The notes under the pieces were generated by a model that had not been told where the DNA came from, ran no database searches, and was given only the letters and a program-made list of their open reading frames with translations. From NCBI RefSeq assembly GCF_015706575.1, contig NW_024037074.1:24169334-24233333 (forward strand): DNA of 64,000 nt. The letters are read 5' to 3'. The position numbers and the translations under genes are program-made. Below are positions 40,438 through 51,606 of this stretch, one piece after another; positions within the stretch are counted from its first letter, which is position 1; the number at the start of each line of letters is the position of its first letter. This DNA is from Patiria miniata. Lineage: Eukaryota; Echinodermata; Asteroidea; Valvatida; Asterinidae.

Positions 40438-41638
40438 TATTATTGCTCTTGCAAAATATGCCCAGTTTGAAATTCCTTACCAACTTGACAATACAGGGTG
40501 AGTAAAAAAAAGTCCCTTTGGATTGTTTCTTGTCTCCCACAAAAATGGGAAAGGTGACCAGGGTTATTGTTTGGCCAACAATCGGTCATCACGTTCAGTG
40601 AAATTTTCACAGATATTCAGCCATGCATGGATAGGATACAGACCTTTCTTTGTGACTACCCGAAAACACTGCCAACACATGTTCAGGATAGGCCTTTTGC
40701 TATCAACACAAGAGCAACAATTTATGGGCCGCTGGACAATGAAGGAAACAAAAGGAACAACAGAACAGGATATGCATGAAATGGAATTACATTTATTTAA
40801 CTTGAAACCAAATTACAGATAAGGTTCACATTTTCACTGTCCTGCTGCTCGACCTTCCATGTGTCTGTCATTCAGAGCAATGCATAGTTGAGGCAAAGAA
40901 CACGGATGGTCCGCAGAGCGTTGCAGACATGAGGACATGGGCACAGTCCATATTTCACCAGTCCGGACATATTTGTGCCCATTCTTATGAGGAAAAAAAT
41001 GCTTAATACGAGCTTCGATTCCATGAGATTTCGGTTAAGACGAGCACTTTTCGATCCCCTTGTGTCAATCAGTGGGACAATTAAAATTGGAGAATTGTTG
41101 ATCATCACGATGATAATGCTCGCTTATACTGCACTGCGGTTTCCACACTACAAAAACGCACTGGCGTTGTTTGCATCTCGATCGTACTGGAACTTACAAA
41201 AGACAGACAATGCACTTGTGATTCTCTTCAAGTTGCCGCTAACTGGGTCCGGGGCGGTAGCTCTCGTGTTGCCAGAGAGAGAACCTTACAATGCTTTTAA
41301 TAAAAAAGGGAATTGTTAGTGATGGCAAAAAAATAACACCCAAACCCAGCATTGTTTTTGAGCGATAAAAATAAAATACCCATTTAAAAAAAAAAATTGT
41401 CCTGCCCCACCCAAACATACTTGACAAAAAATCAAGAGCGGGGATATCAGGTAGGGCCTACACTCCAGTTGTTTGTTCACGTACGTTACATAAAATCCGC
41501 CCAAGTCCGCTCCACCAGGGAAAGAAACGATGTTAAAAAAATACGCCTAACGCCATCCATACCCTTGCCTAAAAAAGAATTTTCCTGACAGAAATAAAAT
41601 GAAGCCCACCCCGATCATCGTTCATTAAAATAAAATAT
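40438..41638. other. Sequence downstream of tropomodulin
   Basis: No recognised gene. ACAGGGTGAGTAAAAAAAA at about 40495 matches the terminus of the element at 59048, here without a partner end. The open frame 40523-40822 has no recognised domain. Confidence 0.4.
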
Positions 41639-41830
41639 CCGCCATAGAGTGTAACAATCAGTGTTCCGCCATAGAGTGTAACAATCAGTGTTGTAGGTCT
41701 CGAGACTGGTCTCGGTCTCGAGACCACTTTTTGCCGGTCTCGGTCTCGGTCTTAGGAGCTGTGGTCTCGGTCTTGGTCTCGGTCTCGGTCCCCTTGGGTC
41801 TCGATATTTTGCTGGTCTCGAGTCGAGAAC
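41639..41830. repeat. 27 bp tandem duplication and GGTCTC-rich tract
   Basis: Two copies of CCGCCATAGAGTGTAACAAT-type sequence (about 41639-41692) are followed by many GGTCTCG units (about 41697-41830). The arginine/proline-rich minus ORF across it is a by-product of the repeat. Confidence 0.8.
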
Positions 41831-41978
41831 AGCCAAAATGTCGCCATTTGAGTCTGGCACATAAAGCAAAGTAAGTACCAATTTATGCAATAAGGGCCAA
41901 CCATTTTCGGGCATTGTGTAGTTTAGCCCACCTCTGTGGGCGTTAACTTAAGTACATGTATTTTATATGTTGAAAATG

Positions 41979-42313
41979 AACGAGGTGCTCCAAATTGTGG
42001 CATTTTCGACCCCAATCTTCTCTTTAGTTTGGGATAGTATTTTGGAGGAAGAGTACACTTTCCTACCTGATTTTCCAGCAATGAATTCACACACTCGTAC
42101 CAGTAACCACTCACTGTTGCCATGAGAGTGTATGATGAGACACCATTTTCTGGCTGCTCATTTGAAGTACCCCATTATTATTATAAGATGGAATTTTTGC
42201 ACCTGGGTGATATAAATCAAATTAGGTTTTGCCTTTCACCGACGTGACGTTTTGAAAATAAACGAGGTGCTCCAATTAGTGGAATTTTTGACCCCAATCT
42301 TCTCTTTAGTTTA
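41979..42313. repeat. ~55 bp direct repeat, two copies
   Basis: ACGAGGTGCTCCAA...GACCCCAATCTTCTCTTTAGTTT occurs at about 41979-42032 and 42263-42313. The second copy lies inside the inverted-repeat element below. Confidence 0.75.
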
Positions 42314-42522
42314 TGCGGTACCCCTTGCTATGTACATCAGATTCGAACCAGCCAACCGATCCTGTTAGCTCGGTGGTCGAGTGGTAAGACATCTGCACTA
42401 GAAAGCAGGTGGTCGTGGGTTCGAGTCCAACCCGAGTGATTTTTCCAACTTTCATTCCGGAGGTAACACACTGAGTATACAGTGTTTAAACATCGGTGAA
42501 GGGCAAAACCTAATTTGATTTA
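42213..42522 (+). mobile_element. 310 bp element: tRNA-Ser-like sequence inside 30 bp inverted repeats
   Basis: Ends are inverted at 29 of 30 positions (42213-42242 and 42493-42522, beginning TAAATCAAATTAGG). Inside, about 42365-42440 resembles tRNA-Ser(AGA): a GTGGTCGAGTGG D arm, anticodon loop CTAGAAA and GGGTTCGAGTCC T arm. The anticodon stem does not pair properly, so it is not a functional tRNA. TACCCCATTATT occurs at 42168-42179 and 42521-42532 and may be a target duplication of a slightly larger insertion. Confidence 0.65.
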
Positions 42523-42532
42523 CCCCATTATT

Positions 42533-45000
42533 CCTCAAAAAGCAAAATCCCAGGCAGAAAAAAATAAAAATCCATTCCTGGCTACCACCTCGCAACTAAT
42601 GGATAATGGATCAGCGTTCTTGTCGCACCCCCCCGTGAGTACCCAGGTCTGCCTGGGGAAACTGATGATCCAAACAGCTGGCCAAATCCTGTACTGGATC
42701 CTGGCCCCGATCTCGAACATCAAGTCGCAGACAATGTCTTTCTAGACATTGGCCCTGCTGTCCGAATCCTCCAGCTCAACATTGAAGGCATCTCTGCTGC
42801 AAAGCGTGAAATCCTAGCTACAATCTGCTCCACAGAAAAAGTTGACGTCATCTGCCTCCAGGAAGTACACGTTGGTGCTGAGGACCCCAGAAGCAGACTC
42901 AAGATCGCAAACTACGACCTTGTGGCCTTCGCAGGTCATCAGCAGTACGGAAGAGCCACCTTCGATCTGACATAGCTGACACTGAACTCCTTGAATCAGC
43001 AGAACTTTTTGATACAATCCGTGTGGGCAGCTATAAAATCATCAATGTCTACAAGCCACCTTTCACCGACTGGATCGACGCTGCTCTGCCAGCTCATCAA
43101 CACCCAGCCATCTATGTGGGAGACTTCAACAGCCACCATGCAACCTGGGGGTATGAAAAGGCAAATAGCTGGAATCGTGACTGACCTGTGCTGGGTCACC
43201 TCACATCATGGCCAACCTCTACGAACAACCGTAAAAGTACTGGATGACTTCCCAAGGAGTCAACACAGACCTATTGTGACACATGTTGGGTTACGCATCC
43301 CAATAACCAGATCACTACAAAAACCATGCTGGAATTTTCGTAAGGCAAACTGGACGAAATTCTCTGAACAGCTTGAGAAGAGTGTCGTTTGCATCCCCAT
43401 CAAAGGGCCCTCAGTGACTGAAGCATACACTAGATTTTCGAAAGCAATCTTCAAAGCAGCCAAGGCCAACATTCCGTGAGGCTTCCGACCTATTTATATC
43501 CCGTGCCTAGACTCCTAATGTCGGCAACTTCTAGAAGAGTACACAAGTTCAGGCGACCCAGGCATTGCTGATCACCTCATCGAATGTCTTGACAATGCCC
43601 ACCAACTAAGATGGGAGGAAACCACCAGCAACCTGAACTTCACACACTCAAGTCAGAAAAAGATGGAACCTTATTCGCAACCTCGGCTCCAATCAACAAC
43701 CCCCCAATTCAACCAGACCATCAGTCAAACCAAATGCAGTAGCTAGCCATCTTATCAACGTGGGCAAAGCTCCGATTGACAAAAAGATCAAACATGAGAT
43801 CACACAAGAATGGCGTTCACTCAGGAAGTCAAGACCAGTAGACCAAACTACAACGGTAACCCCAATCACCATCAAAGAAGTGAACACAGCCTTGAAAGAT
43901 CTGAAGTGTGGAACAGCCCCAGGATACGACAACATCCTCCCTGAATTCCTGCAACATCTGGGACATGCAGCAAGAAACTGGCTTGCACTCTTCCTTTCAC
44001 AGGTTACTTTGGAGAAAAGTCTTCCCAAAACCTGGAGAACTGCTAAAACCATCGCCATCCCCAAATCTGGGAAAGACCCAAAATTGGCTTCCAGCTACCC
44101 TCTGATCTCCTCTCAATGTGCTACAAACTGTTAGAGCGGATCATCCTCCACCGGATCGAGCCAACTGTTGAGGATGTACTGCACATCGAGCAAGCGAGAT
44201 TCTGTTCTGGCAGAAGTACACAAGATCAGGTTCTTGCCCTCACCGCCTACATCGAAAACGGATACCAGCAACGCTTCAAGACTGCGCTGTCTTCCTCGAT
44301 GTAACTGCTGCATACGATACTGTATGGCACAAAGGTCTGCTAGTTAAAATCTCCAAAGTCCTACCACGCTGGGCTGTCGACACAGTTGAGCTGCTGTTGC
44401 AACAACGACAGTTCCGTGTTCACATGGGAGACACTAGCAGTTCCTGGAGAAGGCAGAAGAACGGCTTGCCACAAGGATCGGTACTGGCACCCATTCTGTT
44501 CAACCTGTATATCGATGACCACCCAGCCACAATCTGCTGGAAGTTCATCTATGCCGACGACATCTGCCTTGCCCATCAAGCTGAAAAGTTTGAAAACCTT
44601 GGCTCTACCATCAACAGTGACTTAGCCAAGATCAGCGGATACTGCAAACACTGGCGACGTCAGCCCAGCATAGCCAAAACAGTATCTAGTGTTTTCCACC
44701 TGCACAATGCTAGAAGTGACCAAGAGCTGGACATTTTCCTCAACGGCAATCGTCTAAGCCACGTCTCTAGACCCACTTATCTTGGCGTCACCTTGGACCG
44801 AACACTCACCTTCAAATCTCACCTTACAGAAAGTGGCTGCCAATGTTCGGACCAGAAACAACCTAATCCACATGCTTGCCGGTACGACCTGGGGAGCAAA
44901 TGCAAAGACACTCCGCTCATCAGCACTAGCTCTCTGCTGCTCAGTGGCTGAGTACTGTGCTCCAGTCTGGAAGAACTCTCTATTATCCACTCCAAACGTG
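42533..45000 (+). mobile_element. Jockey-like LINE with endonuclease and reverse transcriptase (frameshifted)
   Basis: The APE-type endonuclease starts with RILQLNIEGI (about 42763-42792) and has ICLQEV (catalytic Glu) and YVGDFNSHHATWGY (about 43113-43155). The reverse transcriptase shows GTAPGYDNILPEFL (about 43911-43952), a PxSGKDP block, GLPQGSVLAPILF (44464-44502) and YADD (44550-44561). YLGVTLDRTL and LAGTTWGA follow (to about 44905). Several frameshifts split it into at least six frames, so it is inactive. The same family supplied the LINE at 14683-15790, which retains a C-terminal part that is missing here. Confidence 0.88.
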
Positions 45001-45975
45001 TGGTTTCTTACTTTCCTCCTCCTTGTACATTGCATGCATTCATTGCAGATGATTACCAGCTTATGTTAATGTACTCACGTGTGCTGTGCACGATGTTGAC
45101 ATTATTGCTTTGACATCGCATGATGGGTTCGTTGACTTTTTGGCACGTTGTCAGTCAGTTTTATTCTTTTCTCCTTTTCTTCTTTATTACATTAAACATT
45201 TTTTGCTTCATATTATGCACTATAACTTTGCATTTCACTTTAATATGTTATACATTAGAACAGTTTTGAAAGCAAAAAGAAAAGAGTTTTGAAAGCAAAA
45301 AGAAAAGAGTTTTGAAAGCAAAAAGAAAACACCTGTGATGCATCCACTCGTAGTTTGTGCACATGATCATGGGGAAACACGGCTTTCCGCTTAAGACAAG
45401 CTTCCGGATAATACGAGGAAATTAACCAAGTCCGGAAAACCTCATAATAACGAAAGTCGAATGTACTGTTGCCACATATGGGCTGGAGCTTCTGCCTGCC
45501 ATTTATCTCTATTATATCGGGTGCAGAAGACGGATCGTTATTTGGTTAGTGAAGAGTTGGGCTCATCATTACTCCTTTCCCATTGTAGATGACACCCTCA
45601 GTCTGTTCAACAGATATTTCCATGGAAATTGTTCCACCAGTTTATTCAACTTGGTTCCTCCTGTCAGTGTTTAAGTGTGCAATATCAATTCCTACATCCA
45701 GCTTACCAGATTTTTTTTGTCATATTATTCTTCTTTCTAGTCCTTTGCCAAGAGTGACTTTTATACTCCACTATATATAATCTCTTTTATTAAATGATTA
45801 TAATTTAACGGTTATAGTTTTATATGATCTTATTCCCTATCTGTTTTGATAATTTTATACACTTTTAATCCTTTAAATTGTTAGTTTTTGTTTTTATTAA
45901 TTTTTAAATTATATGCGTATTTTCAATGGGCGTAGACGTGCTCTAGACAGTTAATTGATTCGGATGTAGCCTGGG
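45001..45975. other. Intergenic sequence
   Basis: No gene recognised. A 23 bp unit (GTTTTGAAAGCAAAAAGAAAAGA) is repeated three times at about 45262-45328. Confidence 0.5.
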
Positions 45976-45978
45976 AAA

Positions 45979-46160
45979 AATGTTGCAACCTGACGCCACT
46001 TCCGCGATTGTGTACAAAGTCTATGGAGAATCAAGAAAATTTCCTAACAAAATTGGAAATATTTCTCAGTCCCAGATTCATGTCTTATCATCATTTTTGC
46101 AAAGAGTGACCTTCATTGAAATGATATATGAAGAAAAAAGTGGCGTCAGGTTGCAACATT
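45979..46160. mobile_element. 182 bp MITE with 23 bp perfect inverted repeats
   Basis: Left end AATGTTGCAACCTGACGCC (45979 on) and its exact complement at 46138-46160. Two more copies lie inside the P-like element (28058-28225, 36371-36576). No coding capacity. Confidence 0.85.
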
Positions 46161-46204
46161 TTTTCTGTCTGCGTCATGTCAAAATTTAACTTTCCAGCCA
46201 TGGG

Positions 46205-46530
46205 CGTCGGGAAGGGGGGCAAAGGTCATCTGAGGTGAAGTTGTAAAATAGGCTAATAATGTAAAACGGGCCCCTTTTAAAAGTTGAAGTCCAATTGGAA
46301 CCACACTTGGGTCATAGATGCAACATGGCAACCTTCATATGATAATGAAGTCCAAGGTCACATACCAAGGTTAAAGGTCATCTGAGGTCAAGTTGTAAAA
46401 TAGGCTGAACATGTAAAATTGGTCTCATTTCAAAAGTTAAAGTCCAATTGGAATCACACTTGGGTCATAGATGCAACATGCCAACCTTCATAATGATGTC
46501 AAGGTCACATACCAAGATTACATCATCATG
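46205..46530. repeat. ~155 bp tandem repeat, two copies
   Basis: Units share AGGTCATCTGAGGT, AAGTTGTAAAATAGGCT, AAAGTCCAATTGGAA and GGGTCATAGATGCAACATG. Sequence to about 46860 then resembles the repeat family at 9.3 and 20.5 kb. Confidence 0.8.
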
Positions 46531-46913
46531 TGATTTTGTATTGATTTTGCAATTTTTTAATCTCATCTGCATATCTTAGGAACAAAACAAGCTATATTCA
46601 AAATTCTTTTTGTATAAGATTTGGCAGGTCCAAGATAAATACACGAAATTTTGAAGAATGTGTTACATCATCATGATGTCATCAAAAATGTTATTTTGTG
46701 AACCGCATATAAACGCATGTGAGCGTTATGAAACTTGGTTGGTAGGTGGATATTGATACTAGTATTCAAAATCTTAAGTGATGTCACGGTGACATCATCA
46801 CCTGATTTTAAAAATGTTCATATTTTTGTTAATCGTAAATTTGACATCAAATACAATCAGATTGACTTCAAACAGACTAGGACCCTAAGCTAAAATTGGT
46901 CGAAACAAGTGAT

Positions 46914-47503
46914 AATAATAATAACCCATTCTTGTAAAGCGCATTCCGTCAAGAAGACCCCAATGCGCTGTACAGGCATAATAACATACAGGTGTACAAT
47001 TAGAGTAAATCTTTAAAATTACAAATTATACGCAAAAACACGGCATATGTAAATAAAACCAACACAAATTGACGAGAATGATTGGCTGGAGATGTTCAAA
47101 GTCAAAGGATAAACAGATGGGTTTTGAGTAGAGTCTTGAACAGTTCCAGTGTTTTGGCATTTCTGATATGAGTTGGAAGCCGGTTCCAGAGTTCGGAAGC
47201 TGTATATGAGAATGATCGCTGGCCGTATGTTACAGTGTTCACAGTTCGTCGTTGTAGAATGGTAGCAGCGTTTGATCGAAGAGTGCGAGAAGGTTCCTTG
47301 ATGCAGATAAGGTCGCGTGGGTAGTTTGGTGCTTGACCGTTGATGGCTTTGAAAGTTAAAAGCATGAGTTTGTGTATGATGCGCTTCTTCACAGTCAGCC
47401 AATGCAGGTGTTGTAGAATGGGTGTTATGTGATCACGCTTCTTGCTCAAGGAAACCAGCTGGGCTGCAGCATTTTGTTGGCGCTGGAGTTTGTTTATTTT
47501 GAA
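46914..47503 (-). mobile_element. CR1/L2-like LINE, 3' end, cut by assembly gap
   Basis: The minus frame ending at 47102 reads LQRQQNAAAQLVS, DHITPILQHLHWLTVKKRI, LLTFKAINGQAPNY, YGQRSFSYTASELWNRLP and FKTLLKTHLF, the standard C-terminal RT extension of CR1/L2-type LINEs. The 3' UTR ends with GCGCATTGGG, GCGCTTTACAAGAATGGG and (TTATTA)n at 46914. Everything upstream is hidden by the gap. Confidence 0.88.
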
Positions 47504-48003
47504 NNNNNNNNNNNNNNNNNNNNNNNNNNNNNNNNNNNNNNNNNNNNNNNNNNNNNNNNNNNNNNNNNNNNNNNNNNNNNNNNNNNNNNNNNNNNNNNNN
47601 NNNNNNNNNNNNNNNNNNNNNNNNNNNNNNNNNNNNNNNNNNNNNNNNNNNNNNNNNNNNNNNNNNNNNNNNNNNNNNNNNNNNNNNNNNNNNNNNNNNN
47701 NNNNNNNNNNNNNNNNNNNNNNNNNNNNNNNNNNNNNNNNNNNNNNNNNNNNNNNNNNNNNNNNNNNNNNNNNNNNNNNNNNNNNNNNNNNNNNNNNNNN
47801 NNNNNNNNNNNNNNNNNNNNNNNNNNNNNNNNNNNNNNNNNNNNNNNNNNNNNNNNNNNNNNNNNNNNNNNNNNNNNNNNNNNNNNNNNNNNNNNNNNNN
47901 NNNNNNNNNNNNNNNNNNNNNNNNNNNNNNNNNNNNNNNNNNNNNNNNNNNNNNNNNNNNNNNNNNNNNNNNNNNNNNNNNNNNNNNNNNNNNNNNNNNN
48001 NNN
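47504..48003. other. Assembly gap (500 N)
   Basis: Exactly 500 N, probably a placeholder of unknown true length. Translated ORFs crossing it are meaningless. Confidence 0.99.
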
Positions 48004-49465
48004 GTCGGTTTTGAACAGCGCCCCCATCAACAGATGGTCCCACCCCCACCCCCACCCCAACCCCCACCCCGCTTTTTATATTTTATGGAGGCTAAGTGTC
48101 TGGAGAAAAAAAAAACACCGACGGTGTCTACATTTCACCACGGATGTGCAAGTGCCCTTTTAAAGAAGTTTTTACCCCCCCCCCATAAATATGACCGTGA
48201 TAGCCATAGTGATACATTACCTTACTTCCCCCCCCCAAAAAAAAAAAAAATAGGGGAAAATTCTAACAACTCCGCAATGTGTTCAAGATGTACATTAAAT
48301 GAAAGTTTGATCATCTTTAATTTCTTGTGAAATATGATTTTGCGTCTTTATAACGCGTAAACATTAGACTATATCACTCCAAAGATGATCACCAAAGTTC
48401 TGCAGTCCATCACCATTAAAAAAAGAAAAGAAGAGGTTCCTCACTTTCCAAGCCAAAAAGTGCGACTCTCGTGCTCAATTTCATCCGTATTTTCTCAGAG
48501 GCTGAAGGTTTTGTTCAAACCCATAAGTGCAAGTGCCATAAGTGGGTGCATATATACCTATGTTCCTAAATATCTACGTTCCCCAGTACCGATGTTCCCC
48601 GAAATCCTTACCCTAACGCTAACCCTAATACTAATCCTAAGGATTTCTGGGAACATCGGTAATGGGGAACATATAGGTATTGGGGAACATCGGGTAGAGC
48701 CCCTTATATTATAAGGCTCTCAACTAAGTAAGACATCTTTTTGGTTTACAAATTTGGATCGAAATCTTAGCAACCTAAAGAGGCTTTAGGTTCTTATAAC
48801 AATATAAGGCTAAGTAAGAGAGAAAAGACATCCATTAGTTGGGTTGACGATTGGCCCGCTGAGGCTGCTGTACGTCATGCAAAAGACAAGGTTGGGATCA
48901 CTTACCTATAACGAGGCAATAGCAACGCTCACAAGAAGGTAAAATTCGTTGTAGATATTTTCAGTTGATGAGTTTCTGCCATTATTATTTTCGACCGATT
49001 TCGATCAAAGCGCTAGCGTTGACGCACGTGCGCGCGTCAGATACGGAGCGTACAGTCGATGGAACAAGATGCCTGCACCGTACACGCGTCACAGTAAGCA
49101 AAGCGGGCCCAACCTCGTTCCCATGGGTACGAGATCTTGCTGCGCCATGTTGTTTCCCATCATGCCTTGCGCGATCTCAAGGAAGTGACGCGCACGCACC
49201 CATGGAGTTGAGGCTGAAGCGGGCCAACTTTATTTCACGTAATGGTCTCTATCCTCAGGGTTCCTATGTAATTGTTGTAACTCACATCAAATGAACAAAT
49301 CAAATTAACTTAATTAATTACAAATTGGGGTCACTATTCGACAAGCCTTGCTTTTTAGAGACCCCCATCCACATTATTATGATCTTATGATTTTCTCTGC
49401 ATATTGTTCTGTATTGTTATGCGGGTAAATGAAGTAAGATTGATTGATTGATTGATTGATATTTC
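48004..49465. other. Intergenic sequence
   Basis: No gene recognised. Holds the inverted-repeat/telomere-like segment at 48560-48700 and poly-C/poly-A runs near 48172-48252. Confidence 0.4.
48560..48700. repeat. Inverted repeat with CCCTAA-like centre
   Basis: ACCGATGTTCCCCGAAATCCTTA and its near complement (TAAGGATTTCTGGGAACATCGGT) surround ACCCTAACGCTAACCCTAATACTAA-like sequence at about 48608-48640, a degenerate telomere-type repeat. Confidence 0.65.
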
Positions 49466-49590
49466 GATTATCGCCAGAACCGGGCACCGTATGAAGTTGA
49501 AAATCGGCGGGTATATTGACCGGGACCACAGAATGTGCAGTGCCAAGTTGGAAGTTGTTTGGACGAGCGGTTCTCGAAAAAGCTGAAAAA
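49466..49590 (+). repeat. Third copy of the 5'-end dispersed repeat
   Basis: Matches the CAGAACCGGGCAC to GCGGTTCTCGAAAAAGC block at 90-215 and 990-1110. Confidence 0.8.
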
Positions 49591-50317
49591 AGCAAGTAAA
49601 GTTTGTAAACTCTTTTTGTACCTCAATTATGAGGAAATACTTTTCTTTTGGGTCAAATACTTGTGGAAACAGGCTCCAGTGAGTTTCATTCCCTCTAAAA
49701 TGTATGCGACAAAGCAAATCACCAGGGAAATAGGGCTAAAAATGTCCTCATTTTGAAATTCCAAGATGGCGGCCAAGATGACCTTGGAAAAATGGAAACA
49801 GTGGTTTTTGGGTTCAGAAGACCCTAAGGTTTCCAAAAATGTATAGTTTACCTAATTCCCAAAAAATTCCAACGAAACTTGGATTAAGTACATTGTGAAC
49901 CGGACTATAAATCTTACCCTCTCGAATAAAGCTGATGAAACTCGCCCCATACAATGATTTGTCGTGCCTTGTCGACATGATATGAACGTTAAGTTTAATT
50001 CCATTGATAAACAGGGTTAATTAAGAATAAAAAAATAGGACATATTTTTGACATGTTGTACAAGAGTGAAAAAGTAAGGCTGTTCATCGGACATTTTGAG
50101 ATTTTTATATTTATTTGCAAAGTTGGTGCATTTACATATACGTGTTTTTTTTTGGGTGTGGAATCTTGAGAGATAGATTTTCAAATTGAGTTGATAATTT
50201 TCTAGCATTAAATTACTTTAATGAGCTTTCCTTCCCCCGCCAAAATTCCTGGATCCGCCCCCTGCACACCTGATGTTGCATCTGTTGCAGGGTGGCAAAT
50301 TGCAACGGGCTACAGAG
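49591..50317. other. Intergenic sequence
   Basis: No gene or repeat recognised beyond short ORFs. Confidence 0.4.
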
Positions 50318-51606
50318 TTGAAGAGCGAGCCAGGCGGGGACGCTGAATGATAGCAGCAAAATTAGGGCGGCGACATCGCCGCGGCCTGTCGGAAAAAAAA
50401 TCGTGCACGTCAGACCGCAGGGATGAAGAGCGCCGCCTACTGTCTGAGAGTGTCCATGAGTGTCCGCTTTTGACAGTGCCCCTATGGGTGCAGACCAGTA
50501 AATCGGTCCGAAATTGCCTGCGCCGGCCAAATCACGATTTGCATGCCCTCAAAATCTTCGGTATTTGAGCATGCTGTGGGCCATGAACTTGAGGGTTTGT
50601 AAAAAATATGGGTGGAAGCCGTGCACAGGACTGGGAGCTTGCATTTCTGTGTAATTTTGATGTAATTTGGACCCTAAAAGCGCTCTATTTTGCAATGGAG
50701 TGTAGGCATCGTTTTTCAAAATGGCGATGGGCTTCAGGACTATTTTCAGGGGTGATCATCTTCAGATGGAAATTTCTCCTAAAAGTCATCAGTTGACACC
50801 CCAAAAATTGAAAAGAAAATGAAAGATGATGAAATAAGCTTTAATTTGATGTGTGTCCCAAACACCTTGGAGAGTCTATTTACTGGTCTGCTACCCTATA
50901 GGGCCTGCAATAAACTGCCATAGACCCCAATGATAAATGCTCCCACTTTAAAAATTCGGGAAAAATATTTGAAGAGCGAGCCAGGCGGGGACGCTGAACG
51001 ATAGCAGCAAAATCAGGGCGGCGACATCGGCCTGTCGGAAAAAAGCGTGCACGTCAGACCGCAGGGATGAAGAGCGCCGCCTACTGTCCGAGAGTGTCCA
51101 TGAGTGTCCGCTTTTGACAGTGCCCCTATAGGGCCTGCAATAAACTGCCATAGACCCCAATGATAACTGCCCCCACTTCAGAAAGTTAGGGAAAATACTC
51201 ACAATTTACTTTCCAAGGTGTTCGAGACACACATCAAAACTACAGCTTATTTTATCACCTTCCATTTTCTTTTCAATTTTTTTTGGGTATTCTCATGACT
51301 TTGGGGAGAAACTTCCATCCGAATATGATCACCGCTTTAAAAGGTCCTGAAGTCCATCGCCATTTTGGAAAAACGGTGCCTACGCTCTATTGCAAAATAG
51401 AGCGCTTTTGAGGGCCCCAATTTCATCCAAATTGCACAGAAATACAAACTCTCTGTACTGTGTACGGCTTCCACCCTTATTGTTTACGAACCCTCAACTT
51501 CATGGCCTAGAATTTGCTCAAATACTGAAGAATTTTAGGGCATGCAAAATAATCGTGATTTAGCCGGCCTAAGCATTTTCGGACTGATTTACTGGACTGC
51601 TGCACC
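50318..51606. mobile_element. Fold-back element with ~400 bp inverted arms
   Basis: The arm 50487-50884 is an inverted, diverged copy of 51203-51606. Shared blocks include CAGTAAATCGGTCCGAAA, ATCACGATTTGCATGCCCT, GCGCTCTATTTTGCAAT and ACACCTTGGA. A ~160 bp block starting GAAGAGCGAGCCAGGCGGGG occurs at 50318-50486 and again at 50970-51127. A shorter block (AGGGCCTGCAATAAACTGCC) occurs at 50899 and 51129. No coding capacity was recognised. Confidence 0.75.

Noticed and set aside
40523..40822. ORF downstream of tropomodulin as a further exon
   Set aside because: No tropomodulin or other family resemblance, and it begins beside a transposon end motif.
42365..42440. Functional tRNA-Ser gene
   Set aside because: The anticodon stem does not pair, and the sequence is embedded in an inverted-repeat element.
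47102..48163. ORFs crossing the N gap
   Set aside because: The 500 N are undetermined; only the left LINE part (47102-47503) is real coding similarity.
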